A DNA stretch of 64,000 nucleotides from Omphalotus guepiniiformis. Its lineage: Eukaryota > Basidiomycota > Agaricomycetes > Agaricales > Omphalotaceae. Shown here piece by piece: positions 35,880 through 47,687 of the stretch. Below the pieces are notes generated by a model. That model was not told the DNA's origin, did not search any database, and saw only the letters and a list, made by a program, of their open reading frames with translations. The stretch spans positions 248,001 through 312,000 of the forward strand of contig JAQOOI010000072.1 in NCBI GenBank assembly GCA_028554645.1, given 5' to 3'. Each line of letters opens with the position of its first letter. The first letter of the stretch is position 1. A program made the translations under genes and the position numbers.

Positions 35880-36282
35880 ACTGAAGTTCAATGGCACGTC
35901 TAAGTTGTCGCTAACTGTTTTGTCAACTTCTAGCCAAACGTAATATTCGTATGAAGTGATGTCAGGGTCTGAAGAAGTTAGCATACTATTTGCGAGTACA
36001 TGCGTCTACGTCGCACTGGAGGTCTGCGTGTGCACACTAGCCCCTACGCTACACGACCTTATGTGGTGGGACAGCGAGAGGAAATGATGCAATACGTGAA
36101 TCCAAGACTTGTCTTAACCAGAGTCGGGGACTATGCACGCACCGCTGTGATACTATTTAAACTCGAGAAATTGAAAAATTTTAATATGAATAAGGGGCAG
36201 AGTACTGCGACCCTAAGGAGACCTTTCACAAAAGCAGTGACTGCATCACGCTAACCAAATGATGCACATATGCTACTACCAT
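35880..36282. other. Left flank of the mobile element
   Basis: No gene recognised. The word TTTGCGAGTAC near 35989 has an inverted match near 45147-45157, discussed among the findings. Confidence 0.3.
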
Positions 36283-38338
36283 TTAGTCGAGTTGCTCTAA
36301 TGTCTTGCTCCACTCAATAACTTTAGGATGGGCTATGACTTTATTTGAATTGAAACCAATGACTTGCAGTCCGGCTAAAGACGATGCGCGAGAAAGAGCA
36401 ACATAACTCTGCCCTACGAGAATGCAATTCAGTGAGTAGAGCTCCAAAGAAAGCAGGGGAACCAGACCTTTCTCGAACACCTGGGCAAGGTTGACTTTTA
36501 CCCGATGAATCGTCTGTCCTTGGCTTTTGTGTATGGACATTGCCCATGCAAGAATGAGAGGCCTAACCAGGTGTTAGTTAATTGCCAAATGCAATCCAGA
36601 TAATGAGTCGACTGACAGCTGAACCCTTCTTGCCAGCAGCTTTCCGCCTATGTCTTCTACCCGAAACTCGTCTCGTTTGATCAACACAGCCTCCGAGCCG
36701 GTTCCACCGTTTTGCAAAGAATACTCGAACAGCACAAGAGGGAATCTTTCCTCCAAATTCAGGGCGTTAGAAATACTGCCACCAGCGTTCTCCTCGCTGG
36801 CATCCCCTTGAGTGATAACTGGGGTCTTTCTATTGTTGGATAGCCATACGTGGCGCAGCAGCGCACCGTTCTTTTTAGTACTTGGCCTAGATGATTTGGC
36901 AGAGGTAAAATTAGCATCAACTACATTAGCAGTGGAAAGTGGCGGCCCAGAATTCTTCAGCTGGCGATTGGTATCATCCGACAAAGGAGCCTTCCCCGCA
37001 GTCAGCTGGCTAGGATTATAAAATCCAAGCACATTTCCGACAACGCCGTTCACAAGTACGTCATCCACATTCTTTATGAGCATGACCTGCGCGCCGACCT
37101 TCAAGTCCACGAGAGCTTCAGCCAGAAGATTATCTAGCAAAGCCTGCCGAGAACCACTGTCGCGAGCAGTGTATGACACTCGAAGACCAGGGAGTGCGTC
37201 GAGTCGGGTAGCGTTAGCTTGCGCGACCTGTGCTCGGAGGGGAAAGAGCTCAGTCGGTTGTATCGGCATGCAGGCATCAAGAGGCCTGGAGAGGGAGGTG
37301 AAAAGCTCGATTGCTTCCTCTGCCGGATGTCCCAAGCGCAGAGAGTTCAGAGCGGAGACAAATGCTAAATAGGTTTGCTTACAGTGCAGAACATCAGAAC
37401 GTACATACAACACTCACTGGCGTCTTTTTGTCTAAACACTCGCGTGAGGTTAACGGTGCTTTCCAAAGTGTTGCGCCAGGCAGATGACTCGAAAGCAAAG
37501 ACGGGCTCTTGGTTATTTTTGGTAACGGGTGGTAGTTGGAAAAAATCCCCAGTCACAACAAGCTGAACATGATTCAGTCGGCCTCTGCAGATTGGAAGAA
37601 GATATTTTCAGCGTACCTGCATTCCGCCGAAAGGCTCATTCGAATCCTTGTTTCTAAGGCTAGAGGCGATACAAGCCAGCTGCTCAAACAAGTGACTGTC
37701 CACCATAGAAACTAAGAGCTAAGTGTTGTAATGAAATGATTCATCTGCGCGCGAAATAGCTTGTCACCTTCGTCGATGATCAGAACCTTAGTTTTCCTCC
37801 ATCTTTGTAATGCAGGTCTGCAAGACTTGATACATCTTATTACCATGTCAATATCCGCGCAATTTGGCGCCACAGCCCCCCACGAATGGATTGTCAGTCC
37901 TAAAATCAAGGTTAGCTTCTTCTCTTCGAGGAGACGAGCGAATGTACCTCCGACGTTGGCGGCAGCCATCCCTGTACTCGCAGTAATTGATACGGCCTGT
38001 ATATTTTTGGCGTATTTCTTCTTCAGGGCGTTGATGATTGCGCGCAGGAGTAGCGACTTCCCAGTACCTAAGGAGTAAGTTTCAACACTGTGATTCCTAC
38101 GCTTTATATTCAGATACGCGCCAGCAGCCCCAGTAAAGAAGACACTCTTCTCCTCGTCGACGACCATCCGCAAAACTTTCACTTGTTCAGGACTCAATGC
38201 GGCGTGAGCTAGTTTATCAGAGTTCTTCTTCCCCAGAGGAACTTTGGGGGCGAAAAAGGAGTCAATACTTTGTCGAGACCTCTTCACTGGTCCTGAGGTC
38301 GAGGAAAGGGAAGCTTTGCGCTTGACCGAAGATGACAT
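36283..38338 (-). CDS. PIF1-type 5'-3' DNA helicase, 560 aa
   Basis: Eight exons: 38338-38122, 38067-37948, 37899-37768, 37711-37617, 37562-37418, 37364-36617, 36562-36468 and 36413-36283; phases agree throughout. Motifs in order: Walker A GAAGTGKS (across intron 1), [19 protein letters not shown]-like TIHSW, Walker [23 protein letters not shown], a [10 protein letters not shown] block, [13 protein letters not shown], and [10 protein letters not shown]. The N-terminus is basic and has SIDSFF, a weak PCNA-box-like motif. Intron 1 would be GC-AG to give a perfect Walker A. Introns 1, 2 and 7 (54, 48, 54 nt) are multiples of three without stops. Length and motifs are complete, so it could be active in replication or repair of the element. 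Confidence 0.88.
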
Positions 38339-38464
38339 GATGGCCGGAAGGCTGTAAGTGACAAAACACCCCTATAATAATGTTGTGCGTGCGCGTCCGT
38401 GACTGTCCGTGACGATCACCCACAATTTGAACCTCTGACCTCACCTCACCTAGTCTCATACTTC
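38339..38464. promoter_or_regulatory. Bidirectional promoter region between helicase and integrase
   Basis: Only 126 bp separate the two divergent ATGs. It contains CCCTATAATAATGTTG and direct TGTCCGTGAC/CGTCCGTGAC repeats near 38393-38413. The arrangement implies shared control; individual sites are not identified. Confidence 0.45.
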
Positions 38465-40365
38465 ATGGCTGCCAACGCGTCTTCTATCTTTCAAGAACAT
38501 TTTCGTCAATTTGGCAGAATATTGGATGAACTTCATGAAAGTCCAGTTGATAGAAGAAATGAACAGCACTTAAGAACGCTGCTGGACGACTTGAACTACT
38601 TCAAGACATTAGTGCAAGAGGTGAGTTGTCTGACACCATGTCAGAATTATTCATGAAGTTAGACATTAGAACTCTGCCTTGATCCACGCGGATGACCTGG
38701 CTATTTACCTTTCCAGCCTTCCTCACATGGTGCAGGACGCGCTCTTACTCTATAACGACACTTGCGAAAACTCGCATCAAGGTAGACCGTCTATTGTGGA
38801 AACTCGCTACACTGGGCGGCCAGGAAGACCGGCGCTGGATATTAATCCTGGCTTCATGCAGTGGGCTACCCAACACAGCAATCAAACCCGAATTGCGAGG
38901 TTCCTTGGTTTATCTAAGCGCAAGATTCGGCAGACGGTCCTGGATCTGGGGTTGGATGAACCTGGAAGTTGGCCGCATGGTGGCGTGCCCCTTTCTGCAA
39001 TGGAGCAACCACACTTTCCGGAGCCCTTGTCAGCGGAGGGCCGCAGGTCTTCTGGTGACGAACTCAATGATGTCGACAATTCTATGGCCGGCGACGACGC
39101 AAGGCGCACCTTGGGCCCGCAGCATGACGTTTCAGATCAGGAATTGGATAACCTAGTGCTATCTCTCAGAACTTATTTCAGAAGAGCAGGAGTGTCCATG
39201 TTAAGCGGAATGCTGCGAAGCATGGGCTATCATATTCGGGAGGATGTCTTGAGAGCTTCTTTGAAAAGAATCGACCCGGTACAGCGAATCTTCCAGCGCC
39301 TGACTGTTAGAAAGCGGGAGTACAAGGTGGCAGGTCCCAACTCAGTCTGGCATCATGACGGGCAACACCGTAAGCAGAGCTCACTTAATGATGCCGGGCA
39401 AGCAGTCTCAGACCTTAATTACAGTTCTCATTCGGTGGAATATTGTTTTCTTGGGTTTTATGGACGGTCACACCCGCCTCATAGTCTCTCTTGAGGCCTG
39501 CGACAACAATCGCTCCTGCACCGTCTTGGACATTTTTCTGGGGGGCACTTTTCAGTACGGCGTTCCTTCACGGGTAAGAGGGGATCATGGTGGGGAGAAC
39601 GTTGGGGTTGCTGCTTGGATGGAGGGTTTCAGAGGTGAGGGTAGGGGTTCCTATATTTGGGGGAGGTAAGTCTTTATTAGAACGATGCTAAAGTATTGGG
39701 CTCAATAATACCTTCTGCAAAGGAGCGTTCACAATGTTAGGATAGAGCGGCTATGGGTAGACCTTACTGCTCAGTTGGGTTCCACCTGGGCAGAGCGGTT
39801 CACTCTTTTGGAAATGCATCACGGTCTCAACCCCAACAACGCGAATCACATTTGGTTGCTTCACCGTCTCTTCCTATCAACCATCAATATGGAGGTTGCT
39901 TTCTTCGTTCAAGCGTGGAACCACCACAAGATTACCATGAGGAAAGGCGTAGATGGACGCGGGCCCAAACGGTCTCCCATTGACATGTTTGGTTTTGATA
40001 TGCTAGTTTCAGGCCTTCGAGGGGAGCCTCTTTGGCGGCAGGAGGAGGAGAATTTATCGGAGGAGGAGCTTGTTGACTTTGGCGTGGATTGGGAAGCGCT
40101 CCAGGACAGCAGAATCACCGATCATCGAGATGCTCACAACGACCCTCAAGAGGGCTCCAGCACTTGGGCTAGGAGTGGCGTGCCAGAAAACCTGAACACG
40201 GTAATCCTGGACCCGCCCTCTGGGCCCTTCGAAAATGCAGAAGAATTTGACCAGATGCTTCGCACGATGCAAGCTGAAGCCCACGATTTAAGCGACGCTG
40301 GAGTATGTTCACTTTGGAGGGGAGCTTTGGCTTGTGCACGAGAAATAAGCCCCCACCTCTTTTGA
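38465..40365 (+). CDS. DDE integrase/transposase (rve core), 579 aa
   Basis: Exons 38465-38620, 38670-39369, 39425-39665 and 39723-40365 (1740 nt) join in phase with introns of 49, 55 and 57 nt. The N-terminal part has GRPGRPALDINPGF and a helix-turn-helix TRIARFLGLSKRKIRQTV, likely DNA binding. The catalytic core shows WHHDGQH (first Asp), FMDGHTRLIVSLEACDNN, VRGDHGGENV (second Asp) and SVHNVRIERLW (Glu), so the DDE triad is intact. A C-terminal region with WNHHKI and acidic sequence follows. It would cut and join the element's ends. The upstream ATG of the open frame is ignored because 38465 begins the first conserved residues. Confidence 0.88.
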
Positions 40366-40688
40366 TATGCTTGTAGCACTGTGTTTCCACCTTCGCGTTG
40401 TCGCTTATACTCATAATATCTCACTAGCGCACTCTTGGATGTCCTGCTTGACTGACTGCTTGACTTTGCTGTTGCATATATCATCGTGCTTTTGAAAATA
40501 ATGTCGCAGTCTTAAACTTTCATTCTCTCATTGTAGCGAAGCAGGAAGTGAGATCACATTAACGCGAGACGCCACCGTAATCAATAAAGGAGTGAAAAAG
40601 AGCCGCGGGCCCGAAAAAGGTATGGGTGATATAGAGTGAGACTAATAGAAAAGGAAGTTGTGCGAGGGCAGCAAATGCAGGGGGGAAT
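40366..40688. other. Convergent space inside the mobile element
   Basis: Between the 3' ends of the integrase and HECT-like genes. No gene. Confidence 0.4.
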
Positions 40689-40832
40689 AGCAAGAAGGAA
40701 AGATCAAGATTAAGGGGAACCTAAGCTGCAAAGCTAATCCAAGCAGAGAAAAAAGCACGAGGGTAAGCAGCAATACAGGGGATTTAGCAAGAAGGAAAGA
40801 CTATGATTAAGAGGAACCTAAGCTGCAAAGCT
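40689..40832. repeat. Direct repeat, two ~47-bp copies
   Basis: AGCAAGAAGGAAAGA...ATTAAG.GGAACCTAAGCTGCAAAGCT occurs at about 40689-40735 and 40786-40832, separated by 50 bp. Confidence 0.8.
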
Positions 40833-40875
40833 GGAGCAGATGGAGAAAACTTGGTGCAAAAAGTAGTCGGATTTA

Positions 40876-43800
40876 TTAGAGATCTGTGTGAGACCCAATG
40901 GCCTGGAGCATCTGGATCCAGAGCCAGAGCTCTACTGCATGGTTGAAGGAGCGGATACCTTCAGTAGTGGGGTACTCAATGGAAGCCAAATTTGCGATAT
41001 AGATCAAAGGAAGAAGCACGGTGCGTGAACAGGTCTTGAAGCAAACGGCCCCTGCCTCCATCAGTTTTTGACGAACGCCGCTGCTGCCTCCAGGAAAGTA
41101 CAGTCCACTGTCAGGATTGACGACGCACACCTACGAAAGGGCATTAGTCTCTTTGCAATCCAGTTTGTGGGAAATACTCGCCGATATATCAGTGAGCCCC
41201 GCTCTGAGCTGAGAGCTCCCCGTTGAGGCCCAGCACCACATCCTGGACCTAAAACTGACCTCATCCACCTTGCTGAAATCAATCAATGGGTGATATAGGG
41301 TAGAAAGTTGGTCTCGGGACACCAATTCAGGTACCCCTGCACCTTTGAGGAACATCGTCAACATGATTTCCATGGTGAAAGAAGGGTTGTTTAGAGAGTG
41401 CCGAATCCCGCTAACATTTGCGCTGCCAGAGAGAAACATGAGCGAAGGCTCCAAGTCGTTGAAACTATTAATTTTGGACACCCAGGCGAGGCTGAAAAAG
41501 GCTTCTGGACCTCCAGAAAACTTCTGCAACAACTGAAAGAAAAAGAGTAAGGAATACTTCGGAGAGCTGCAAGGTGAAATCACCTGCCTCTCGAATACCA
41601 AAACCGTTTCGGCACTGCAGGGAAAGACCTTTGGCAAACGCCTGAATCTCTGGGTGAACATAGAGATTAGGGCCGACGATAGCTCTATACAAAATGTCTA
41701 CAGCAATGGAATCGTGGAATGCGTTGGTGCGAGTTGTCAACGCTCTGACCTAGAGGTTTCCAGGTCAGTCAATGCAATACATGAAAAGCAGCAGAAGCTT
41801 ACAGAGGTTTCGTGATAGGATTGCAGATGCGCCTCTGCGAATGCCAGATCTCCCACCGATGAGGATCCATCGCACCGATTCCACCGCATCATTAAGGCTC
41901 GCAATTCTGGGTGCCATTCCCCCAGAAACTCCGGAGTGATTTGGGTTAGATCGCAACCCTGCGACAAAAAGAAGAGAAATGCCGGATCTAACAAGGGAGG
42001 GGTAAGTCCTCTGATCAGCATGAGCCCAGTCACCGCGCCAAGAATTCCCAGCTGAGTCAATCTATCCGGGGGAATGGAAGAAGAGGTCCAGAGAGACGTT
42101 GAGCAGGATAAGACGTGGAATCCATCCAACCGCTCGCCAAACCAGCGCGCACGTTGCTCCACAAACCGGTGGTAGATAAACTCCAACGCCTCGATTTCAA
42201 GCCCAGTCCCATGGGAGATGGTTTCACCGCCCTCTCTGACGCTGGAACAATCAAAAATGAGCGAAGGTCAGATTCATTCAAATCATAAAATCTCACATTG
42301 ATAGCCAGCGCTGGGAGCTTAGGAGCGTGGTGAAATCTCCGACCAGATAGCACTGACCAATCAGGTGCATGAGGGCAGAAACCAGTTCATTCATAGTCCG
42401 ACCCACTACTTTGAGCTCAGGTTTGGGGTTCACGTCATTGGTGGCAGCGTCGAACACATCATTGGCCAGATTCCGCATGCTGAAACGGGCACCAACCGGT
42501 GGTCTCACCAATGGCGTCTTCCAGATGGAGGGAGGCAGCAGGGATTGCAAATAGGAGGCTTCTGTTGAAATTGGATCCAATTCTATAGGCAGCCGTGCAG
42601 AGGAGTCACCGATGTCCGATCCGGTCTGAATTCCCAACATTGAATCAGTACTATTCAGAAACAAAAAGGAAGCACCAAATACCTCAGTGTCCACCATCGT
42701 AATTTCCTCGACTTCCTCTAGCTCGTCCACCTGCGATCCACTACGATCTTCCTCGTCGGAAGACTCCGCGAATGTAGTGTCCACTGGAATCGCGCCAGGC
42801 CCATCGTATGGTAGGAAGCGATAAATTTTGTTGGCTATACAGGAGTGCCGCCGAGGAGGTTCGCCGTCGAAGCTAGCGGAAGTAGCGCACAGATCATGAA
42901 CGGAAGCTATGTAGATGGTCAGTGTATTTCTCGACACCTATCTTCGAAGGAAACTGACCTAGATTCAGCACCCATCTATTATCTTGAATTACAAAAGTAT
43001 ACGGGAAGCGTCGTTTGTCTTTCGCCATTTCTCCGATTGTAAGGCGGGGGCTCAGAGGTTCTGCCACCAAACGCACATTCTGGTCGATGGAGTCAGACCG
43101 AATTATGCCCCTGTTACTGAGTCTCAAAGGCTCGAGCGGCAGATCTTCATGATCGGCGTAAGGGTTGCCTTCTCTACCTTCAGCCGAAGGGAATTGGTAC
43201 CGCCAGGGACAGCCTTGCATGTCGTCTACTACTTGGCGCAGAAGCTGTACCAGCGTTGTCTCGATCGGCAATTCGTAGAAATAGAAAAGATGGTGGTTGG
43301 CTAACAAGCGATCAAACGAAGCTTGTTTGCGACGATAGACGTAGTAAGCATCCTGCTGATCCCTGTCAATGACTTCCTCAAGAAAAAAAAAGCGACTTTA
43401 CATTCTTGGGATAGACCTTGACCATGACCTGCATAAGACCTGAACTTGTGAAGCATCGGCGAATGTCGCCTTTGAAGCCTCGCAAAGTGCTCGCCAAGCT
43501 CGGTGGCTCCCCTGCTCGTCCGCGCGGGACGCGACGCGGTCGTTGATTATGCGCAAGGCGCTCCGCGTTCACGTTCTGCGACAAATTCATGCCGATTCCT
43601 CGGAGCGCAGGCATCTCTGCCGCGGGAATAGCCGATCTTGAGTAGCTAACAGGTAGAGAGGGTCCAAGGGTGGGTCTCCTGCTCTGGTACGGTAAAATAG
43701 GCTGGGCTCCCGCAGGCGGACCCATGGGTAAAGGCTCCTCAGCAGTGAGTGAGGGGTGCCCTCTATGCGAAACCAGAGAAGAGGGTGCCGACCTGTCTGA

Positions 43801-44010
43801 AGGAAAGACGCGTGTGATAGCAGAAGCGGCTTGCGCTGCCTGCTGAGCAGGACCTTGAGTGCGAGAAGTGCTTTCTGCACCAGAAGGAGAGGCAGCTGTG
43901 TATCTTCGAATCTGCGAGCTGGGGGGTGGCTCTGGTGATACGCGGGGGAATGCGCTCAGACGACGGTTGATTTCGTCACGAAACAAAGCGAACTCCTCTT
44001 GGGCGTTCAT
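40876..44010 (-). CDS. HECT-like (E3 ubiquitin ligase-type) transposon protein; one homopolymer frameshift
   Basis: The product begins MNAQEEFALFRDEINRRLS; the ATG at 44010 follows a splice-acceptor-like ...tatatcag, so a 5' UTR intron is possible. About 200 disordered residues (Pro/Ser/Arg) come first. A middle region ends FVIQDNRWVLNL, then an acidic stretch (SSDEEDRSGSQVDELEEVEE). The C-terminal region has LSCSTSLW, LSQGCDLTQITPEFLGEWHP, TGSSQL and finally CFKTCSRTVLLPL, which fits the HECT active-site Cys context. Exon ends 42959, 42297 and 41803 and starts 42906, 42241 and 41749 agree in phase. Junctions between 41600 and 41130 are unresolved. The frame breaks at a run of nine A (43383-43391, T9 in sense); eight would restore it. 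Confidence 0.65.
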
Positions 44011-44279
44011 CGAGCAAAAGAGGACCTGATATAGGTGAAAAGAATGAAAGATAGCAAGTAGATGAGCCAAAGAACCTAAGATGTGAATGCGGCGGGTAGT
44101 TTGGCTTGCCAGTATATATATAGAGTTGCGCCAGGATCACGTCATGCAGCATTTGGCGGGTGCAAGAAGGAAGCACCGTTGTTAGCTGGCGGATACGGCA
44201 GGTTGATTTAGAAAATTGCTGGAATTAAAGCGCCTCCAATGTAAAGAAAAAGTGGCCTCTCGATCACGGTAGTATCTAA

Positions 44280-44835
44280 AGGGGATAGGAAGTCCGCCGG
44301 CCAGTACATCTATGACCATTCATGGCGGAGAAAAATCAAAGTAGACGAGAATGAGGCGATCCACTCGCTTAGACTCCTGGCCTGAGATATTCTTTGAAGT
44401 AAAATTGCTGAAAAAAAGTGAAGACATCAAAGGCGAAAGTTCACAGAGCTCTGAAGGTGGGATCTTGTGCCATAAGTGCACCGAAATGAAACAGGAATGT
44501 AAATGACGGGCTTCTCACAGTAGACTCTGCGGGATTATACAGCGTCGATGGGTAAGGGGATAGGAAGTCCACGTGCCACGAAGAGGTACCGCTAGGACTG
44601 GTATTGGGACCAAATAAAATCGTAGTAGACGAGAATGAGGCGTTCCACTTCGAGGTCGTCTGGTCCTGAAATTCTTTGCAGCACAATTGCTGAAAACGTG
44701 AAGAAATTGAGGGGATTAAAGTCGCAAGATTCGCAAAACCCTTGAGGTCGGATCTTGTGGAAATGAAATCGCAATCGTAAGTCAACGGGCGGGCTTCTCA
44801 CAGTAGGCTCTGTGGGACTACGCAGTGTCAATTGG
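44280..44835. repeat. Tandem duplication, ~280 bp x 2
   Basis: Both copies carry in order GGGGATAGGAAGTCC, GTAGACGAGAATGAGGCG, ATTCTTTG, AATTGCTGAAAA, GTGAAGA, GGTSGGATCTTGTG and GGGCTTCTCACAGTAG. Located just outside the start of the HECT-like gene, so it may be subterminal sequence of the element. Confidence 0.8.
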
Positions 44836-46339
44836 TGAGGTTAATAAAAATATCCTTACCCACTGCATTTCAAAAAAATGGTAGGGCTCGTCAAGGATGC
44901 AGGGTCCTTGGCACCCAGAGTGAAAACGGAACCACCAATTCCGCATTATTCTTTGTTGAAAACTTGAATAGAGAATCGCTGGAGATGAGCGCGCAAAGCG
45001 GGACCGTGGGTAATCCTTCTCTCCGCCAGCCGATAATGGAATCTCTACTGCTCATTCTTTTGCCTCCCTAGGACTATGATATTTTACACCCAATATAATC
45101 AAAAGTCATAAATTTTCGTCACTCAATCCGCCACATTCCCTCTCATTTCGAGGAGAGTACTCGCAAAGTACAGCTGTCCGGCCTTCAAACTCTCTGTCCT
45201 CAATTAGGCACATTATCTCGATGGGATCCTACCCGCACAAACTGGACAAGAATTTTTGAACTTGAAGGAGACGAGGATTCTGCTTAGTCTGCTGGCGGAA
45301 AGATTGGATAGATGTGCTAAGGCACTTGGCATTGGGCTTCGCCCGTTGTCCCCAGCTTTCGATTTGGATGTACCGGACATTAGCCCGAATTTCGTAGGTT
45401 GCCTGTGACCCTCAACTCGACCGTAGAACATCTTCCTGATGAAAATTAAAGGCAGGTATATCATACAGGCAAGGAACAGTGTGCTGCTTTTATTCGCGAT
45501 AAGCGTGTCCTCTAGATGCTATTATTCCTACATGTCAGGGCTTTGAAGACCGTCTCATCAAGCTTTTGTGGCCTACAGGTGTTGATTTGCCCTCTCTCAT
45601 GTCTAGTACTCCTGAGGATAGGGCATCCATCTCTGCCCATTCTCTTGTCTCTCGTTCCGGCATGCGCCATTCTGCCTTTTCTTCTTCCCGTGGTCGCTTC
45701 GATTTTCCTTCTCCCCTTTCATCCTATCCTCTTGGCGCCAGGATTGCCACAGGCTGCAGATGTAGGGCGTGAAAAGCAGCGTTGTGTACCTGGGCTTGCC
45801 CAACGACTAAGCGCAGGTGGTGGTGGGGATAGTATGCTCCAGACGAGGAACAGCTTAAACCCGAGCGCAAGGTTGTGCTTCATGTTCCACCTACAACAGT
45901 CTTGCTGCCGGTCTATCATCGGTGCGTATTCCGCTTTTGCGTTGATCATTTTACTCATTTGCTTCTATTTATCATTGGCAACGGTATCAAAACACTCCTT
46001 CGTGAAATGCTCCTCGACGGTGCCTATATCCCTTTATTTACTGCCTCTCTTTTCTTTGACCCTGGAAATTCTTTAAACGTATCATGGCTATCGGTTCTAT
46101 CGCTCATTATCATCGAAATGTGGCGTCCTCAGACCCAAGTTGTTCTCACCTCATCTCGCGGTATGCTTCCTATCTCAGGTTCCGAGCACGTTCACACTCA
46201 GATACAAACGCATTCGCAATTTCAATTTTTACAAGAGAATTCACATCATATCATCCTCTCTCTTCACCCAAACAGCCCTCTTTACCATGCCTATTCCCCA
46301 CACCATGCGAAGACCATATCGAACCACTTTTGAGCCCGC
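44836..46339. other. Region with a degenerate coding fragment
   Basis: A plus-strand stretch at about 45555-45770 reads WPTGVDLPSLMSSTPEDRAS and SRSGMRHSAFSSSRGRFDFP, then 45850-46020 LKPERKVVLHVPPTTVLLPV and LREMLLDGAYIPL in other frames. It looks like a broken gene of mobile-element type, but I do not name it. Confidence 0.35.
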
Positions 46340-47050
46340 GGAATCTCCAGCATATGAAGGGGTTTGTTCACGAGGTTCTCAGGCGTTCTCGGACATCTGG
46401 AAGCGTGCTTCAAACTGCGCTACTAGAGGCAATGCGTTCCAAGGTCCCAGAACTTGTCCGACTAGAAAAAGCGGGCGAAGGCACCAGAGGGCGAGCCGGA
46501 ATTGGCTGAGAGGATCACTCCAGCTACCGATGCAGAGCTTCCGCGCCCAGTTGAGCTCAGCAGCGGCATGGACACTATCATTCTCTGCGACTCTAACGAT
46601 TGAATGAACACCGTTCGTCCGTCAGACTCCTACTCCGGATCAACTGCTGTAGGCACCGAACTCATCGAGGGCGGTGACTCGACTTTGAAAAAACTTAAAT
46701 CACCGAGTCCACTTCCCTCTCTTCCCTCCCCGCTTCTTTGTCCTCGCCGGGCATTTTGAGCCTCGCTTATTTTGGCATCCAAATTCACTCAGGACAAATG
46801 TTCTTCTAATCGCGCCTGGGCTAAGTTATCTGGATGTATTAGAGTGGGTCTCCGGGTCGGAAAAGCATCGCCCTCTGCACAACAGAATTCTGCCTCTCCT
46901 CCGTTTCCTGCTACACGTCCCTTGTCTCGCCGTCAGAGCGAGGCACTGTCTGCGTCGTCGGATCGTGGAGGTTTCCTTGTCGCTGGTAATAAGAAGTTGC
47001 ACGCTTCGAAAACCGCGACACTGTCACCTCCAGTTCCCTCTTCGAGTTTT
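46340..47050 (+). pseudogene. PHO85-type (Pcl-like) cyclin, inactivated copy
   Basis: Reads KGFVHEVLRRSRTSGSVLQT, then AMRSKVPELVRLEKAGEGTR, later SPLLCPRRAF, ASLILASKFTQDKCSSNRAW and AKLSG. These are the N-terminal half of a cyclin box of the fungal Pcl group, which bind the Pho85 kinase. Lesions: two residues missing before LEAMR; a one-base shift near 46493; in-frame stops TGA at 46601-46603 and TGA at 46757-46759; and loss of the second helix bundle between AKLSG and a remnant of the W..VGK region. Clearly a dead, intron-poor gene copy. Confidence 0.7.
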
Positions 47051-47687
47051 AAAATTCGGCTCACCTCGCCCTTCCCTCTCTTCCTCTTCCTTAGCCTCCG
47101 TATCTTCCTCACCAATATCACTCCCCTCTTCTAACTTTCTCCCTTCTTTCGTACCCGCATTCCCCTTTCTTCCTTCAATCTGTATTCCTCCTGTTCTTCC
47201 TCTACCCGAAACCCCTTTACGAGAGCGTCGTGATTTTAGTTCATCCATGTCTTTTGCTACTTCCCGGGCTGCGCTTTCGCCTGCTCCGATGCCTGCGAAA
47301 GGTCATCTAGAGCCCAGAGTTGGTGCTCTACCTCGCAGAAGGGGAGCTTCAACATCGAAGCCTATTACTTTGACTTCACATCTTCTGATGAAGAAGATTG
47401 ATTGTTTGGGTGTACTTTCTAGTCAGTGTCACAAATGTATAGTTGTTTCTGTATGTATGACTGTGGTACTGGCATACTAAGTACTCGATCTGGTGGCACC
47501 TCTCTACCACTTACGCACTCTCATATCTGTATGTTTGACCGTGAATCAATGTATGCATTTCTCTCGTCCTAACACTGTACCACTTGAGTTGAACAATGAA
47601 CCAAATGTTCTATTGCAAATGAAAGAGATCAAAGCTGAGCCAGATCGGATACTCAGGCAGAAAAAAATACCAGTTCTTATGCAGTGT
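47051..47687. other. 3' remains of the cyclin copy and intergenic
   Basis: Ser/Pro-rich open sequence to about 47400 may be the disordered tail of the cyclin copy. Nothing else supported. Confidence 0.3.

Larger units (their letters stand above)
36283..44010. mobile_element. Large DNA transposon with PIF1 helicase, DDE integrase and HECT-like genes (ends not located)
   Basis: Three adjacent genes of mobile-element type: PIF1 helicase (minus), rve-type DDE integrase (plus), HECT-like protein (minus). The helicase and integrase are divergent over 126 bp; integrase and HECT-like gene converge. From memory, an integrase of this type next to a HECT-domain gene is seen in animal IS3EU elements. 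Terminal inverted repeats and target duplication were not established, so the span given is only the gene block. Two of the three genes have no lesion, suggesting recent activity. Confidence 0.65.
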
